A stretch of DNA of 57,776 bases. It comes from Phlegmacium glaucopus (Eukaryota; Basidiomycota; Agaricomycetes; Agaricales; Cortinariaceae). Positions within the stretch are counted from its first letter, which is position 1; every line of letters begins with the position of its first letter. The notes under the pieces were generated by a model. That model saw nothing but the letters and a program-made list of their open reading frames with translations. It made no database searches and was not told the origin of the DNA. This document shows positions 1-11,516 of the stretch, piece by piece. The DNA lies in the NCBI GenBank assembly GCA_015039465.1, contig MU130377.1, positions 46,916 to 104,691 of the forward strand, read 5' to 3'. Made by a program: the position numbers and the translations under genes.

Positions 1-240
1 CTTGATCGATATCATATTAATCGCTATCATTTACCATCCTTCTGTTGACAGATCCAATCCAAACGAGATAAAAATCATATACCTTCCGTAAGTCCCCAGA
101 GTATCCAATCTTGATGATGGTAGTATCCTTAAGCCTGTGATATATTTTAAATATATTCTAATAAATCGCTTGGAGCACAGTTTACGATTTTGACCTTGTA
201 ATGACAATGTAATCTCCCAATTCAGGTTCCAAGGTCTCGG
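1..240. repeat. upstream block of receptor array unit 1 (partial)
   Basis: This stretch resembles the block before copy 9 (about 44730-45000) and, more distantly, that before copy 6 (about 20700-20930). Shared landmarks are the 'aaaatcatatacctt' and 'gtaagtccccagagta' strings. The resemblance stops near 240, where unrelated sequence begins. No coding function is recognised. Confidence 0.55.
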
Positions 241-643
241 TGAAAAATTGCTATTGAAAGGCTGCCTGTCGGGGAAGCCTCACTGAGCGGTCACACAGCT
301 TGATAGGACCACGTTGTATTGTCGAGAACGAGACAGATACGAGTACGAGCGTAACGGTAAGAATGTCGAAATAGGAAATGAGAATCTCCCTATATACTGT
401 CTGATCGCGTGACGTGAATAACAGATAAGATAAGAAAACCTCGACAGACGAGTAAGACCGCAGTTCTTTCCTTGACTGTGGGAATGCTCACGTGGTCTTG
501 CGCATAAACCCAGCCAAACTCCCAAAGTTGGATTTCACAAAATTATGCAAATGGCTGTGACCGTTAATTGAGTACTATGTACCTTTACCCCGGGCGCTGC
601 GCTCAATCTCGGTTCCGACCCAACTTCCCCCTTGCACGAAATC
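241..643. other. non-homologous upstream region of receptor copy 1
   Basis: About 400 bp between the conserved upstream block and the start codon of copy 1 matches no upstream sequence of the other copies. The TATATAAAG box found before all other copies with a 5' end is absent here. A short minus-strand open frame at 280-525 shows no recognisable protein. The region may be an insertion or replacement that changed the promoter. Confidence 0.5.
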
Positions 644-1900
644 ATGAAGCTAAGTGTTAGAGACAGCAACTTCATAGTCATTGCAACATGTCTAGAAGGT
701 TTTCTCTACGGTACGATATTCTTTCTACAACTTTCATAGCTCTTGCTAAAGAAGTATAATACTATTAACCTGTCCCAGGACTCTATTCCGGCATATTCGC
801 AATGTATTTACAAGACTACTGGGCATCGAAAAAAGCCGCCAACAAAAACATCCTCTTCTATGCTCTGTGTGCCCTATATATTCTATCCGTTGTTACCATT
901 GTACTTGATATAACAGCTTTCATATATACAGACGTTATTAACAATTCCATCGCTAACAATTTCCAGGCTTTTTTACGCTTTCAATTGTGCAGTTTCACCG
1001 GAATCCGAATCCAACAGCATTACTCAACATATATATTACTCAAGGCGTAGTAACTGGTTGCTGCGACTTCACAGCTCAATCTATCCTAGTACATTGAAAC
1101 TACTTATCCACATCATTTATTTTACTCATGCAAATCTTAAAGATCTACCGTTGCTGGATCGTGTGGGATTGCAATATCCGTGTCGTGGTCATTCCTTCAA
1201 TTTTCGCATTTGTATTCTTAGGTCAGTCAACAGGTTATCTTATTTGACTGGCTAACTTCAATTGATTGCCTCTAGCTATGTGGTTAGTGGGTGCCGGCTC
1301 ACTATGCATTCTATCAGACCAAGCTGTACAACATGTCTGGGGGATTTGGCTGTTTGGAGGAAGTTTCGCCATGTCCATGACTGTGAATGCTCTGGTAACA
1401 GGCCTAATCATCTTCAAGATCTTCAATGTGTACCGTGAAATCAGATCCACCTCGGCGTTGGGCGTCACTGACGGCAGTAAAATTCGGACTGTCATTTTCA
1501 TACTAATTGAATCTGGCATGGTATTATTTTCAATCCAATTGGCTCGGCTCGTGGTTACCATTCTTCAAACGATGGACGCTACCCTTGTAACTTCTTATCT
1601 GATCGTTAATTACATGCACCAAATGCTCAATGTGATTACAATATCGGTCGTTGCTACTTCTCATTTTACTGATAACATGATTCTGCCTAGGGTATAACAC
1701 CTACAATCATCCTGGTGCGGATCTCAATGAGACTCTCGTTCTACGACAAGGAATCCACCTCAGAATCTACCGTTGGGAGCTTGCGCTTTGCAGCTAACAA
1801 TCCAAAGTCGATGCCGGAAACGGAAGATGTCGGTGTTGTGGATAGAGACGATGATACTGGTGTTCAACCAAGTTACGATATCGAGATAGTAGCTAGATAA
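644..1900 (+). CDS. seven-TM receptor-like membrane protein, copy 1 (6 exons)
   Basis: Exons: 644-710, 779-933, 993-1088, 1143-1221, 1276-1631, 1691-1900, giving 320 residues. All introns are GT-AG and the phases are consistent throughout. Seven hydrophobic segments follow a receptor-like order: exons 1/2, exon 2 (FYALCALYILSVV), exons 3/4 (GCCDF..QSIL-IYRCW), exon 4 (VVVIPSIFAFVFL), exon 5 twice (MSMTVNALVTGLIIF; TVIFILIESGMVLF), and the exon 5/6 junction (HQMLN-GITPTIILVR). A short N-terminus precedes TM1 and a roughly 55-residue acidic tail follows TM7. The family is common and uncharacterised in Agaricomycetes; it is not the STE3 pheromone-receptor family by motif. A receptor role is inferred from topology only. 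This copy lacks the TATA box of its sisters and has an extra codon at the end of exon 2, where the donor is shifted to GTTATT. Confidence 0.85.
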
Positions 1901-2510
1901 TCATATAGAGTTCAAGGGCAGGATACACTGGATCTTGTCGGTACGCTGTGGTCAATCATGACGAAGACTCACTTTGAAACATCCAGCTCGCGTTGCCCTG
2001 TTCTTGATTCAAGTTTTAGCTGCTGTCTGCCTGGAATCATTGAGTCCTTGATCCCACTATCGCATTTCCATCGCTGGTCGCTGGGTACTTGGCACTGTCC
2101 AACAGATCAACAGCGATATCCTCTAGTAAAGCCAGACTCCTGTTCAACTCCGTTCGCGACTCTGATTTTATGACGGAGGGCGTACCGAGGGGTGTAATGA
2201 ATAAGAACGTGGCTGGAGGAGATCGAGGTCTAAAAAATTCTCTCCTCGTCAAAACCTCAACACCCTCTATTCATCTCGCTGCTGAAAATGACTCTCCTGC
2301 CAAACAAATCGGATGGCAAAAGCACCAATAAATCCGATCAGCTCTCTTATTATCAGCAAGCGTAGTGGCGGATAACATCGCGAACATACCTCAAGTTAAA
2401 TAAATCAATACCTGTAGAGTAGTATAACAACCTCGTAAATTGGTCAAGATGGAAGCTTGTCTGATGACAGGCTATTTAGTAATTTACCTTTGGAAAGGGC
2501 CGTCAGGTGA
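1901..2510. repeat. downstream block (R block), unit 1
   Basis: A conserved block follows most receptor copies. Landmarks are 'cactgtccaacagatcaac', 'gatatcctctagtaaa', 'cctcgtcaa' and 'cctcaagttaaa'. Homologous blocks lie at about 5820, 16440, 19090, 22380, 25510 and 46500. On the minus strand part of it reads LLEDIxVDLLDSAKY, an open stretch kept in several units, so a decayed or unrecognised minus-strand gene is possible but not shown. This copy is shortened relative to the others. Confidence 0.7.
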
Positions 2511-2789
2511 CAACCAGTTTCTAGTTATGATAATGTAGTTGGGTGAAAGCACGAAGTGCTCCCCCGACCCCGAGTAGCATTCCGAACCGAATTGGGAAGA
2601 GACGAGGTGCGAGGGTGGGAAACGGCCCCCGAAGCCCCCAGACTGAGCTTCTGCTATAAAATCTGATTGAGAAAGGCTTCTCGGTGCTGACATGAGGAGT
2701 TTGCGCCGTATATAGGAAGTAGTGGGAGGGAGCTAAAACAAAGGACTGAGCCAAATATGTGTTAATTCTAGTCTGCGCTTATAGGCGAG
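2511..2789. other. GC-rich stretch specific to unit 1
   Basis: This sequence interrupts the conserved upstream block of unit 1 to 2 and has no counterpart in the other units. Overlapping minus-strand frames at 2484-2754 show no recognisable protein. Nothing else could be assigned. Confidence 0.35.
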
Positions 2790-3600
2790 AATGTTGAATT
2801 TTGCAATGTGAAAGGCAATTTTATTTCAAACTCAGCTAACGTGCCGAACCACAAGTCGTCTGCCATCTTCCATTCCACTAAATCTCTCGAAATCAGGCGT
2901 CATCTAAAGAGCCCTAAAGATCCAGTTAGAAACTTTTCTTCCAGTCGATTGAATGAATGACCCCAATCCACCCACAACCTTGCAACTGTGAAGGTAATTT
3001 TAAAACTCAGATAAAGTGCCGACATTTGGCTGTTCGTCGAACCAAAAGTCCCAAGGGAGGGTGCTCTGGGATTGGACAAAAATAGACGATATTGATGTTG
3101 GATGTAGATTAGGCTGTGAAATCGATTTTCGAAGATTCCCAGGTGGTAGGATAAAAATAGAGTGAGATGTGCAAAGTTTTCTATATCAGACTAAGACTAT
3201 ATATGTATCAAATGCATCTATATAGTGCAATATCACGTCATACCATAGTATGATAGTTAGTCCAAAAGTTGTCCAAAAGATTTTCCAAAAGATGCGCAAT
3301 GGGTTAACAAGTCGAAAACAAAAGAGAAAAAGAAAAAAAGGTTCCCACGAAATAAATGAACCAATATCTTGGTAAAATTTTATCCTATCGCCTCGGAACC
3401 TTCAGAAATCGATTTTCCCAGCCCAATCTACATCCAAAATCAACATCATGCACTTTTGTCCAATCCAAAGGGTCTGTCCGCCATTTCACATTCCCACCAA
3501 ATCTCTCGAAACTAACAGGCGTCATCTACAGAGCCCTGAAAATTCAGTTGAAAAAGCTTTCAGTCGATTAGAGGAACACGAATGACCCCAATAATCCACC
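2790..3600. repeat. upstream block (P block), two partial tandem copies
   Basis: The block is marked by 'aaagtgccgacattt', 'tccgccat' and 'cagagcc' and recurs at about 6630, 12960, 15430, 23130 and 26480. Here two incomplete copies lie in tandem (about 2800-2990 and 2990-3600), the second interrupted by AT-rich sequence. On the minus strand a short frame with NVGTLSE.E.KLP recurs in several copies but carries different frame breaks, so it is treated as a repeat and not a gene. Confidence 0.6.
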
Positions 3601-3787
3601 CGCATGATACTAGTATGCAGATAAGTGAGCGCCACTGCTAATAGTTGTTCGACACTTGACCTGACAGAGCTCCGATCCGCCGTGCTGAAAACAATGGTCC
3701 ACTCAAACTGGTAAGTATAATTTATGACAGCGGCTGTTTGCAAGTCCGTCAGGAATATCTCAGTTGCTATTGAATGCTAGACTACGA

Positions 3788-3793
3788 TATAAA
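3788..3793 (+). promoter_or_regulatory. TATA box of receptor copy 2
   Basis: TATAAA lies 46 bp before the start codon, in the shared context 'ataaagcaatggtca'. The same arrangement occurs before copies 3-7, 9 and 10. Confidence 0.55.
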
Positions 3794-3838
3794 GCAATGG
3801 TCAAAGATGCAATAGGTCATTAAGACAAACACAAAATC

Positions 3839-5079
3839 ATGAAGCTAACCGTTGGAGACAGTAGGGTCATATTCATTGGAATATGTCTTGAAAGTTTTCT
3901 CTACGGTACGATATTTTTTCTAAGCTCTGGCTGAAGAAGTATAATGTTAACCTATCCCAGGACTCTATTCAGGCATATTCGCAATGTATTCACAAGACCA
4001 CTGGGCATCGATAAAACCCGCCAACAAGACGAAAAACATCGTCTTCTATGCTCTTTGTGCTCTATATATTTTATCTATGGTCAACATTGTGCTTGATATG
4101 ACAGTTTTCTCATACACGGTTAGTAACCATTCCATCGGTATCAGTAACAAGCTTTTTTACGCTTTCAGTTGTGCAGTTACACCATAATCCGAACGTGAAT
4201 CCAACGACATTACTCGACATATATATTATTCAAGGCACAGTAAATGGCTGCTGCGATTTTATAGCCCAAGCTATTTTGGTATGTACAAATTACTTATCCA
4301 TATCATTTATTTGATTCATGCGCATCATATAGATCTACCGTTGCTGGATTGTGTGGGGTTACAATATCCGTGTCGTGATCATTCCTTCAATCTTCGCATT
4401 TGTATTCTTAGGTTAGTCAACAGGCTATCTTATTTGACTAGCTAATTTCAATTTATTGCCTCTAGCTATGTGGTTAACGGGTGTCAATTCACCATACATT
4501 CTCTCAAACCAAGTTGTGGAACCTAGCTGGGGTATATGGCTGGCTGTGGCAAGCCTTGCCATGTCCATGATCGTGAATGCTCTGGTAACAGGCTTAATCA
4601 TCTTCAAGATCTTCAATATGTACCGTGAAGTCAAATCCACCTCGGTCGACCAAACATTGGGCCTCACTGGCGGGAGTAAAATTCGGACTGTCATTTTCAT
4701 ACTAATTGAATCTGGCATGGTATTATTTTCATTCCAATTGGCTCGGCTCGTGGTTACCGTTTTCCAAACGATGGACGCTACCATTAAAGCGTCTTATATA
4801 ATGGTTAATTATATCCACCAAATGCTCAATGTGATTACAATATCGGTCATTTCTACTTGTTATTTTACTGATAACATTGGTTCTGTCTAGTGTATAACAC
4901 CTACAATCATCCTGGTGCGAATCTCAATGGAACTCTCGTTCCACGACAAGGAATCCACAGAATCTACTAGTAGCGTTGGGAGCTTGCGCTTTGCAGCTAA
5001 TCCAAATTTAATATCGGAAACAGGAGATGTCGGTATTGTTCCCCAGGAGAGTGGCGATGATGATACTGGATCCCTGTAG
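3839..5079 (+). CDS. seven-TM receptor-like membrane protein, copy 2 (6 exons)
   Basis: Exons: 3839-3905, 3961-4118, 4177-4278, 4333-4411, 4466-4830, 4891-5079, giving 319 residues. The third intron contains an in-frame TGA, so splicing is required. Exon 5 belongs to the 'SVDQTLG ... VFQTMDATIKA' sequence class also seen in copies 3, 5 and 7. The tail belongs to the 'PQESGDDD' class. At the start of exon 6 the usual GITPT reads CITPT (TGT for GGT), directly after the splice site. Exon 3 begins LHHNPN where sisters read FHQNPN. No frame damage was found, so the gene looks functional. Confidence 0.85.
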
Positions 5080-5369
5080 ACACGTGAACGCATGAGCACT
5101 CTTATAATTCTATTACTACAACTACATTGTCGCCAAGCATGCGAAAGACTCACTGTTACGGTGTGGCAATGCAAACAGGCATCCCATTAGATTTTAGATT
5201 AGATACCACCAAGTAGAGTACGGACTCGGCTGGAACCGACGCTGGCAACCCCGGGCCAAAAGCCGTGCGTGCAGGTGATGGCAACTACCTTTTACCTTGG
5301 AACTATCATACGGAGTCTAGTCGGCGGTCCAACTGGACTACCCCAACGGATGCGTCCTTCTCACTTAGA

Positions 5370-5820
5370 CATTCCGAGTTCTGTCATATGCATTATTAAT
5401 TTTGGCCAATCGCTTCGACTGTACGAGCAATTCTCTTACCACACTAAACGCTGTTCCTTCACATCATTCCTTTCCCTTCAACTCACACCTGCAAGACGAA
5501 GAAAAAAAGGCCAGTCAAACTCGGATTAACACGCATACAACAACTTACTACATTTAATCTTAGACCCACCGCCTAGGCCCCTGCTGTGGAGCCCCGCCGG
5601 GCGCCATAGTATGTGTGCCTGATTATATATGATGAGAGACGCATTCTATAACGCACCGAGGAACAAAGATGGACAGCCAGAACGAAATATTAGTGACATT
5701 CCTCGAATGGTGACATCTTCGTCAGGATTGGGGTCACTGGCGGGAGTAAAATTCGGAGTGTCATTTTCATACTATGTAATTGAATGTCGCATTTCCATCG
5801 CTGGTCGCTGGTCACTGGTT
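5370..5820 (+). repeat. block X, forward orientation (unit 2)
   Basis: This block starts near 'tcacttagacattcc' and ends near 'cgcatttccatcg'. It includes a roughly 40 bp piece matching receptor exon 5 ('ggcgggagtaaaattcgg', 'tgtcattttcatact'). The same block lies forward at 25050-25520 and reverse-complemented at 8430-8739 and 18606-19080. It contains a polypyrimidine-AG sequence like a splice acceptor when read in the reverse orientation, but no protein is recognised. Confidence 0.7.
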
Positions 5821-6480
5821 ACTTGGCACTGTCCAACAGATCAACAACGATATCCTCTAGTAATTTGGCCACATATTTATCCAACGTCATTCACAACTTC
5901 AGATTGATCATAGGTTCTAAGCCCATATTGCTCAGGCTGGGGTTAATTGTAGGCGCGACCTTGGATAATTTGCTGGATCTTATGGCAGAGAGCGTGAAGA
6001 GGGGTGTGAGGAATAAGAGCGTGGGTCTAAAGGTACTTAACCTATTATATCCTCGTCAATAAAAACTCATTGCCTCTATTTATCTCACCGATGAACACGG
6101 CTCTCTTCCCATACAAATCGGATGGCACAAATACCACATGCCAGCTAAATCCGATCAAGTCTCTTATTATCAGCGAGCTTAGCGGCGAATAACATTGCCA
6201 ACATACCTCAAGTTAAAATGAATCAATACCTATAGAGGCAGTCTAGCAACATTGGCCAATATGATAATCATTGTCATGACTCATGATCATCCTAGATTAC
6301 AATGATGGAAGCGAGTCTGACGCTAGTCTACTTACCTTGGAAAGGGCCGTGAGGTGACAACCATTTTGTAGTTAGTACTGGGTTAGTACTGGCGATGCGG
6401 CACACATTCCTACCTGATCGACCTTTTGATTATGATCTCGGGATTCGGGAAGTCGAACACTGTAAAGCTGTAAATATGGC
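5821..6480. repeat. downstream block (R block), unit 2
   Basis: This is a complete copy of the downstream block, from 'cactgtccaacagatcaac' through 'gtcatgactcatgatcatcc' to the GATGCGGCACACATTCCTACC motif region. It has no intact reading frame. Confidence 0.65.
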
Positions 6481-6599
6481 GACGGTGTACAGCCCTAATT
6501 GACAGACTGGATGGTTGTCGAAACTCTAATGGAAGACATTATCATGGGTGTGTGTGTACGCTAGATAGTTGAACATATACCAGCCACATCTATTCGCAC

Positions 6600-7070
6600 G
6601 GGTTTAACCGGTCGGCTTCTGATTGGCCCTCACTTTGCACTCCGAAGGCAATTTAATTTCAAGCTCAGATAAAGTGCCGACATTTGGTTGCCCGTCGAAC
6701 CGTCTGTCCGCCATCTTCCATTCCACCAAATCAACAAGCGTCATCTACAGAGCCTTAAATTTTCAGTTGGAAAGCTTCCAGTCGATCGGAGGAACACCAA
6801 AGGAACACGAATCACCCCAATCACCCCATGGCCACAACTGCATGTCCCTGGATCAGCTTTAAAATAAAAGTCAGGGCGGTACAAGAGATACGGATAAGTG
6901 AGCGCCCCTAATAGCATATGTAAGATATCTGTTCGACACTTGATCGGGCAGAACTCCGATCTGCCATCCACTCAAACCGGTCAGTATAATTTATGACAGC
7001 GGGCGGTTTGTTAGGACTGTCACGAATATGTCAGACGCTATTGATGTTGATGCTAGACGTTTATATAAAG
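6600..7070. repeat. upstream block (P block), unit 3
   Basis: The block carries the 'aaagtgccgacatttgg' landmark and precedes receptor copy 3 directly. On the minus strand it has an open frame including NVGTLSELEIKLPSEC, the longest version of this recurrent frame. Its meaning is unknown. Confidence 0.55.
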
Positions 7071-7071
7071 C

Positions 7072-7079
7072 AATGGTCA
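7072..7079 (+). promoter_or_regulatory. TATA box of receptor copy 3
   Basis: TATATAAA lies 35 bp before the start codon of copy 3. Confidence 0.55.
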
Positions 7080-7114
7080 GAGATGCAATAGGTCGTTAAA
7101 ACGGACAGGAAATC

Positions 7115-8391
7115 ATGAAGCTAACCGTTGAAGACAGTAACGTCATAATCATTGGAATATGTCTCGAAGGTTTTCTCTATGGTGCGATATTTTTTCTATA
7201 ACTTTCATAGCTCTTGCTAAAGAAGTATAATGTTAATCTATCCCAGGACTCTATTCAGGCATATTCGCCATATATTCACAAGACCACTGGGCATCGATAA
7301 AACCCGCTAACAAGACAAAAAACTTCCTCTTCTATGCTCTGTGTGCCCTATATATTCTATCGCTTGTTAACATTGTGCTTGATATGACAGTTACCTCCTA
7401 CAAAGTTAGTAAAAATTCCATCCGTAACAATAACACGCCTTTTTACACTTTCAATTGTGCAGTTTCGCCAGAATCCGAACTTGAGTCCAACGGCATTACT
7501 CGACATATATATTATTCAAGGCACAGTAATTGGTTGCTGTGATTTCATAGCCCAATCTATCCTGGTATGTACAAATTACTTATCCATATCATTTATTTTA
7601 TTCATGCAAATCTTAAAGATCTACCGTTGCTGGATTGTGTGGGGTTACAATATCCGTGTCGTGATCATTCCTTCAATTTTCGCACTTGCATTCTTAGGTC
7701 AGTCAACAGGCTATCTTATTTGACTGTCTAATTTCGATTTATTGCCTCTAGCTATGTGGTTAGCGGGTGTCACCTCACCATACATTCTCTCAAACCAAGT
7801 TGTTGAACCTGGCTGGGGGATTTGGCTGTCTGTGGCAAGTCTCGCCATGTCCATGACCGTGAATGCTCTGGTAACAGGCTTAATCATCTTCAAAATGTTC
7901 AATGTGTACCGTGAAGCCACCTCCGTCGACCAAACATTGGGCTTCACTGGCGGGAGTAAAATCCGGACTGTCATTTTCATACTAATTGAATCTGGGATGG
8001 TATTATTTTCATTCCAGTTGGCTCGGGTCGTGATTACCGTCTTCCAAACGATGGACGCTACCATTAAAGCTTCTTATATGATGGTTAATTATATCCACCA
8101 AATGCTCAATGTGATTACAATATCGGTCATTGCTACTCGCTATTTTACTGATAACATGATTCTGTCTAGGGTATAACGCCTACAATCATCCTGGTGCGGG
8201 TCTCAATAGGATTGTCGTTCCACGACAAGGAATCCATGATAGAATCTACTAGTAGCGTTGGGAGCTTGCGCTTTGCAACTAATCCAAATTTAGTATCGAA
8301 AACAGGAGATGTCGGTATTGTTCCCCAGGAGAGTGGCGACGAGGAGAGTGGCGACGATGATACGGATCCCTGTAGACGCGTAAACGCATAA
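7115..8391 (+). CDS. seven-TM receptor-like membrane protein, copy 3 (6 exons)
   Basis: Exons: 7115-7181, 7247-7404, 7463-7564, 7619-7697, 7752-8110, 8170-8391, giving 328 residues. The first donor is GTGCGA where sister copies have GTACGA or GTAAGA. From mid exon 3 through the stop and on to 8739, exons and introns are almost base-for-base identical to copy 5 (one difference noticed, at the start of exon 5), while exons 1-2 differ at several sites. Identity in introns points to recent duplication or gene conversion and not to selection. The tail ends in a duplicated acidic motif, SGDEESGDDD. Confidence 0.85.
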
Positions 8392-8429
8392 ACACTCTTT
8401 TTACTATAACTAAACTGTAGCCAACCATG

Positions 8430-8739
8430 GGAAAGACTCAGTAACCAGTGACCGGCGATGGAAATGCGACATTCAACTAGTATGAAAATGACAGTCCGAA
8501 TTTACTCCCGCCTATGATGCCCAACCCCGACGAAGATATCACCATTCGAGGATCCTCGGTCAGGAATGTCATAATATTTCGTTCTGGATGTCCATTTTTG
8601 TCCCTCGGTGCGTTATAGAATGTGTCTCTCATCATGTATAATCAGGCACCCATACTATGGCGCTCGGCGGGGCTCCACAGCAGCCTGCAGGGGCCTAGGC
8701 GGTGGGTCTAAGATTAAATGTAGTAAGTTGCTGTATGCG
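8430..8739 (-). repeat. block X, inverted and truncated (unit 3)
   Basis: This is the reverse complement of the block at 5370-5820, starting about 40 bp after the receptor stop codon. It matches 18604-18913 without visible differences and ends exactly where a poly(A) tract begins. Confidence 0.75.
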
Positions 8740-8764
8740 AAAAAAAAAAAAAAAAAAAAAAAAA
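8740..8764 (+). repeat. 25-bp poly(A) tract at a homology breakpoint
   Basis: Twenty-five consecutive A residues follow 'ctgtatgcg'. The matching unit at 18913 continues with 'tgttaatccggg' instead, so the tract sits exactly at the point where homology is lost. Confidence 0.8.
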
Positions 8765-8929
8765 GTTTTCTAAACCTCAAACTGGTGAGTTATGCATTCA
8801 AAATGTGGTATATGCTTGATCCTTACCATAGCTTTCTTGGAAATAGCTAAAAGACATTGGACTTTCCTTCGGCACAGCAAAAGACCTAAGAAATTGTGCC
8901 GAAATACTACCAAATGGACCGTTATGGAA

Positions 8930-11516
8930 AAGTAAGCTATGGACAACAACCTTCCCAACCAAAAAAAAGTTATTTCTCTACTACCAAGATCCCATAGACT
9001 GCCTTCAGTCAATCCTACACAACCCACTAGTCAAAGACCACATCCAATTCCACCCATTTCAGCTATTCCAATCAGCAGAGGGTGTAATGCGAGTGTATAC
9101 AGAATGGTTGTCAGGCAATACTGCTTGGGAAATGCAGGTATGTAATCGTCATATTGGAATTTTGCCATTTCCAATCCAAGACTAATTATCTTACATCTCA
9201 AAGGATTCCCTTCCACAAGGAGCAACACTTCTTGGAACAATTCTATCTTCCGATAAAACCAACATATCGGCCATGACTGGTAACCGTATTGCACACCCAT
9301 TGCTTATCAGTCTCGCCAATCTCAATATGAACTTCCGAATGAAATCATCCAACCACGCCTTCCTTCTTTTAGCCCTTTTACCAGTACCGTCATTTATTCA
9401 TTAGAAAAGTGTCTACGTGGCCTGCTGGCAGATAGACTGATACACGAATGCCTCGATTTTGTTCTTCAACCTTTGAAAACTGCTGCTAGTATTGGAACTA
9501 TGATGTCTGATCCCCTTGGATGGCGTCAATTTTGCTTTATCCCTCTAGCCGCATATATCATCAACACTCCAGAATCCACACTTATCGCCGGAGTTGCAGG
9601 GAGGACCTCTTTGGTTACAATGGCTTTATATAAACAACTGGGAGACAATTTCTGGCACGAACCATGCACGGCATCAACAACGCTCACACAACTTCATGTG
9701 GTGGAGGAAAAAGCTGATCCATGGGATCTGGAAGCCTACTTTAAGGCAGCCTTCACAGTTCCTTCCATTTGAATGGCGTTCATCGACCATTTTGGGTGAA
9801 TTGGCCTATGTCTGATCCATCCGTATTTCTAACGCCAGAACCGCTACATCACTGGCATAAAGCTTTTTGGGACCACGATGCTAAGTGGTGCATAAATATT
9901 GTTGGTGCTGCTGAGCTTGATTTTCACTTCTCCATCCTTCATCAACATGTAGGATTATGACACTTCAAAGAAGGGATATCGTCTCTCAAACAGGTTACTG
10001 GTCGTGAACACCGAGAGGTTCAGTGCTACATTGTTGCCGTGATTGCAGATGCTGTTCCACCAAACTTCCTCATTGCTATTTGAGCTCTAATGGACTTCCG
10101 CTACCTGTCTCAATCAATGGAAATTGATGAGCAAATGTGCACCAAGATTGATGCAGCACTTAGCAAATTTCATGATCACAAAGAGTCAATCATTGCTGCA
10201 GGGGCTCAGCGGGGAAAATGTCATGCTATTGATAATTGGTACATCCCAAAACTGGAATTTCTGCAGAGTGTCATTCCAAGTATTCACGCAAACGGTATCA
10301 CACTACAATGGTCGGCAGACAGGACAGAACGCGCTCACATTGATGTAATTAAAGATCCCGCAGACCTCTCCAACAATCAACACTATGAATCCCAAATCTG
10401 TCGACATCTTGACCGTGTAGAGAAATGTCAACAATTCAACCTTTCTACAGTGATTCGTGATGCTGGGGTTGACTTTCATGCAAGGTTTTCCTCAACAGAC
10501 GAAGACAACAATGACTCCAATAGTATTTCCAGCGATGACTCAATCATTGAGACGACGGCTGATCTTGTTAACCATATAAATCCAGTATCACAAAAGTCCT
10601 TGCGCTCTCATCCTGATTATTTTGCCCAAGCTGCCAACCTCGGGAATGGTCCACCCAGCCAAGTTCTACCAATGCCAGCCCGTACCTTTTGCTCGTCTCA
10701 AGCAGCCTTCCATCTCAACCGAGATCCATCATATAAATGTATGCTCATTGATGATGTGGCAACTTTGTTTAATATTCCAGATTTACGTGAAGCACTGTCC
10801 GACTACATGCAACGTATCATTACAGATGGCGGATATATCAGAGCTCTTGGTGGCCGCCGCTCTGCATCCCGAGGACCACTACCATTTACAAATTTGCAGA
10901 TATGGAAGAAATTTTGTTTGCAGAATAAAGCATATCACTATCCACATGAAACCCTCCCGTCTGAGGCTGTAAATGCCTGCCCTCCATCTGGCGAATGGGA
11001 ATTAGGGCGCCATGATCCAGTCATTGCTAACCTCGATCCAGCTTGCGAATGGCCACATAGTGGCCTTAAAGGTCTGGATACAGTTCATCTTGCAATAATT
11101 GAATACCGTGCTAACCCCCAAATTCTCAAGGTCATCAAGTTGTGGAATTGTGTCTCATCTTCTGCATTATTCCAGACATGAAACGCCTCTTTTGGGAGGA
11201 TTGTTTCCTTACATATGCATGTCGGTTTGACATTGTACCCCAGATCAACAAGAATATTTCAGGTTCAACTACAGCTCGAGGACCTTATCCAGAGCCAAAA
11301 TCATCATTATATATTCTCAAACGGGGAAAGTGAGCTAATCACGAACTCATAGGCGACATACTTCCATTGCAGCAAGTAAGAGCGTCTGTTGACCTGACTC
11401 CTTGTTTTGGAAATGTGGCCGATCGCCGTCTCACCAAATATAATTCCTTTAGCTACTGTTCAGAATTCCGGTTGAATAAGTACTTTAACAAGGAACTGTA
11501 TTTAGCTCTTTCTTAA
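8930..11516 (+). pseudogene. decayed Plavaka-family transposase
   Basis: Conserved parts of a basidiomycete Plavaka (CACTA-like) transposase appear in order but in shifting frames. They are YTEWLSGNTAWEMQ (about 9090), a GT-AG intron at 9138-9203, DSLPQGATLLGTILSSDKT (9204), MSDPLGWRQFCFIPLAAYI (9502), GVHRPFW...PLHHWHKAFWDHDAKWCIN (9770-9900), DFRYLSQ (10093), NWYIPKLEF and QWSADRTERAH (10230-10340), NNQHYESQICRHLDR (10370), and C-terminal DRRLTKYNSF...FNKELYLALS, with the stop at 11514-11516. At least three stops or frameshifts break it. The longest intact piece is 10090-11181. Its own promoter and terminal repeats could not be identified, so it is a non-functional relic. Confidence 0.85.

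Noticed and set aside
7711..8064. Minus-strand 117-residue frame opposite receptor exon 5 (also at 17885, 4425, 45836, 48179)
   Set aside because: It mirrors exon 5 in every copy, changes with it, and has no splice or start context; it is an antisense shadow of the hydrophobic exon.
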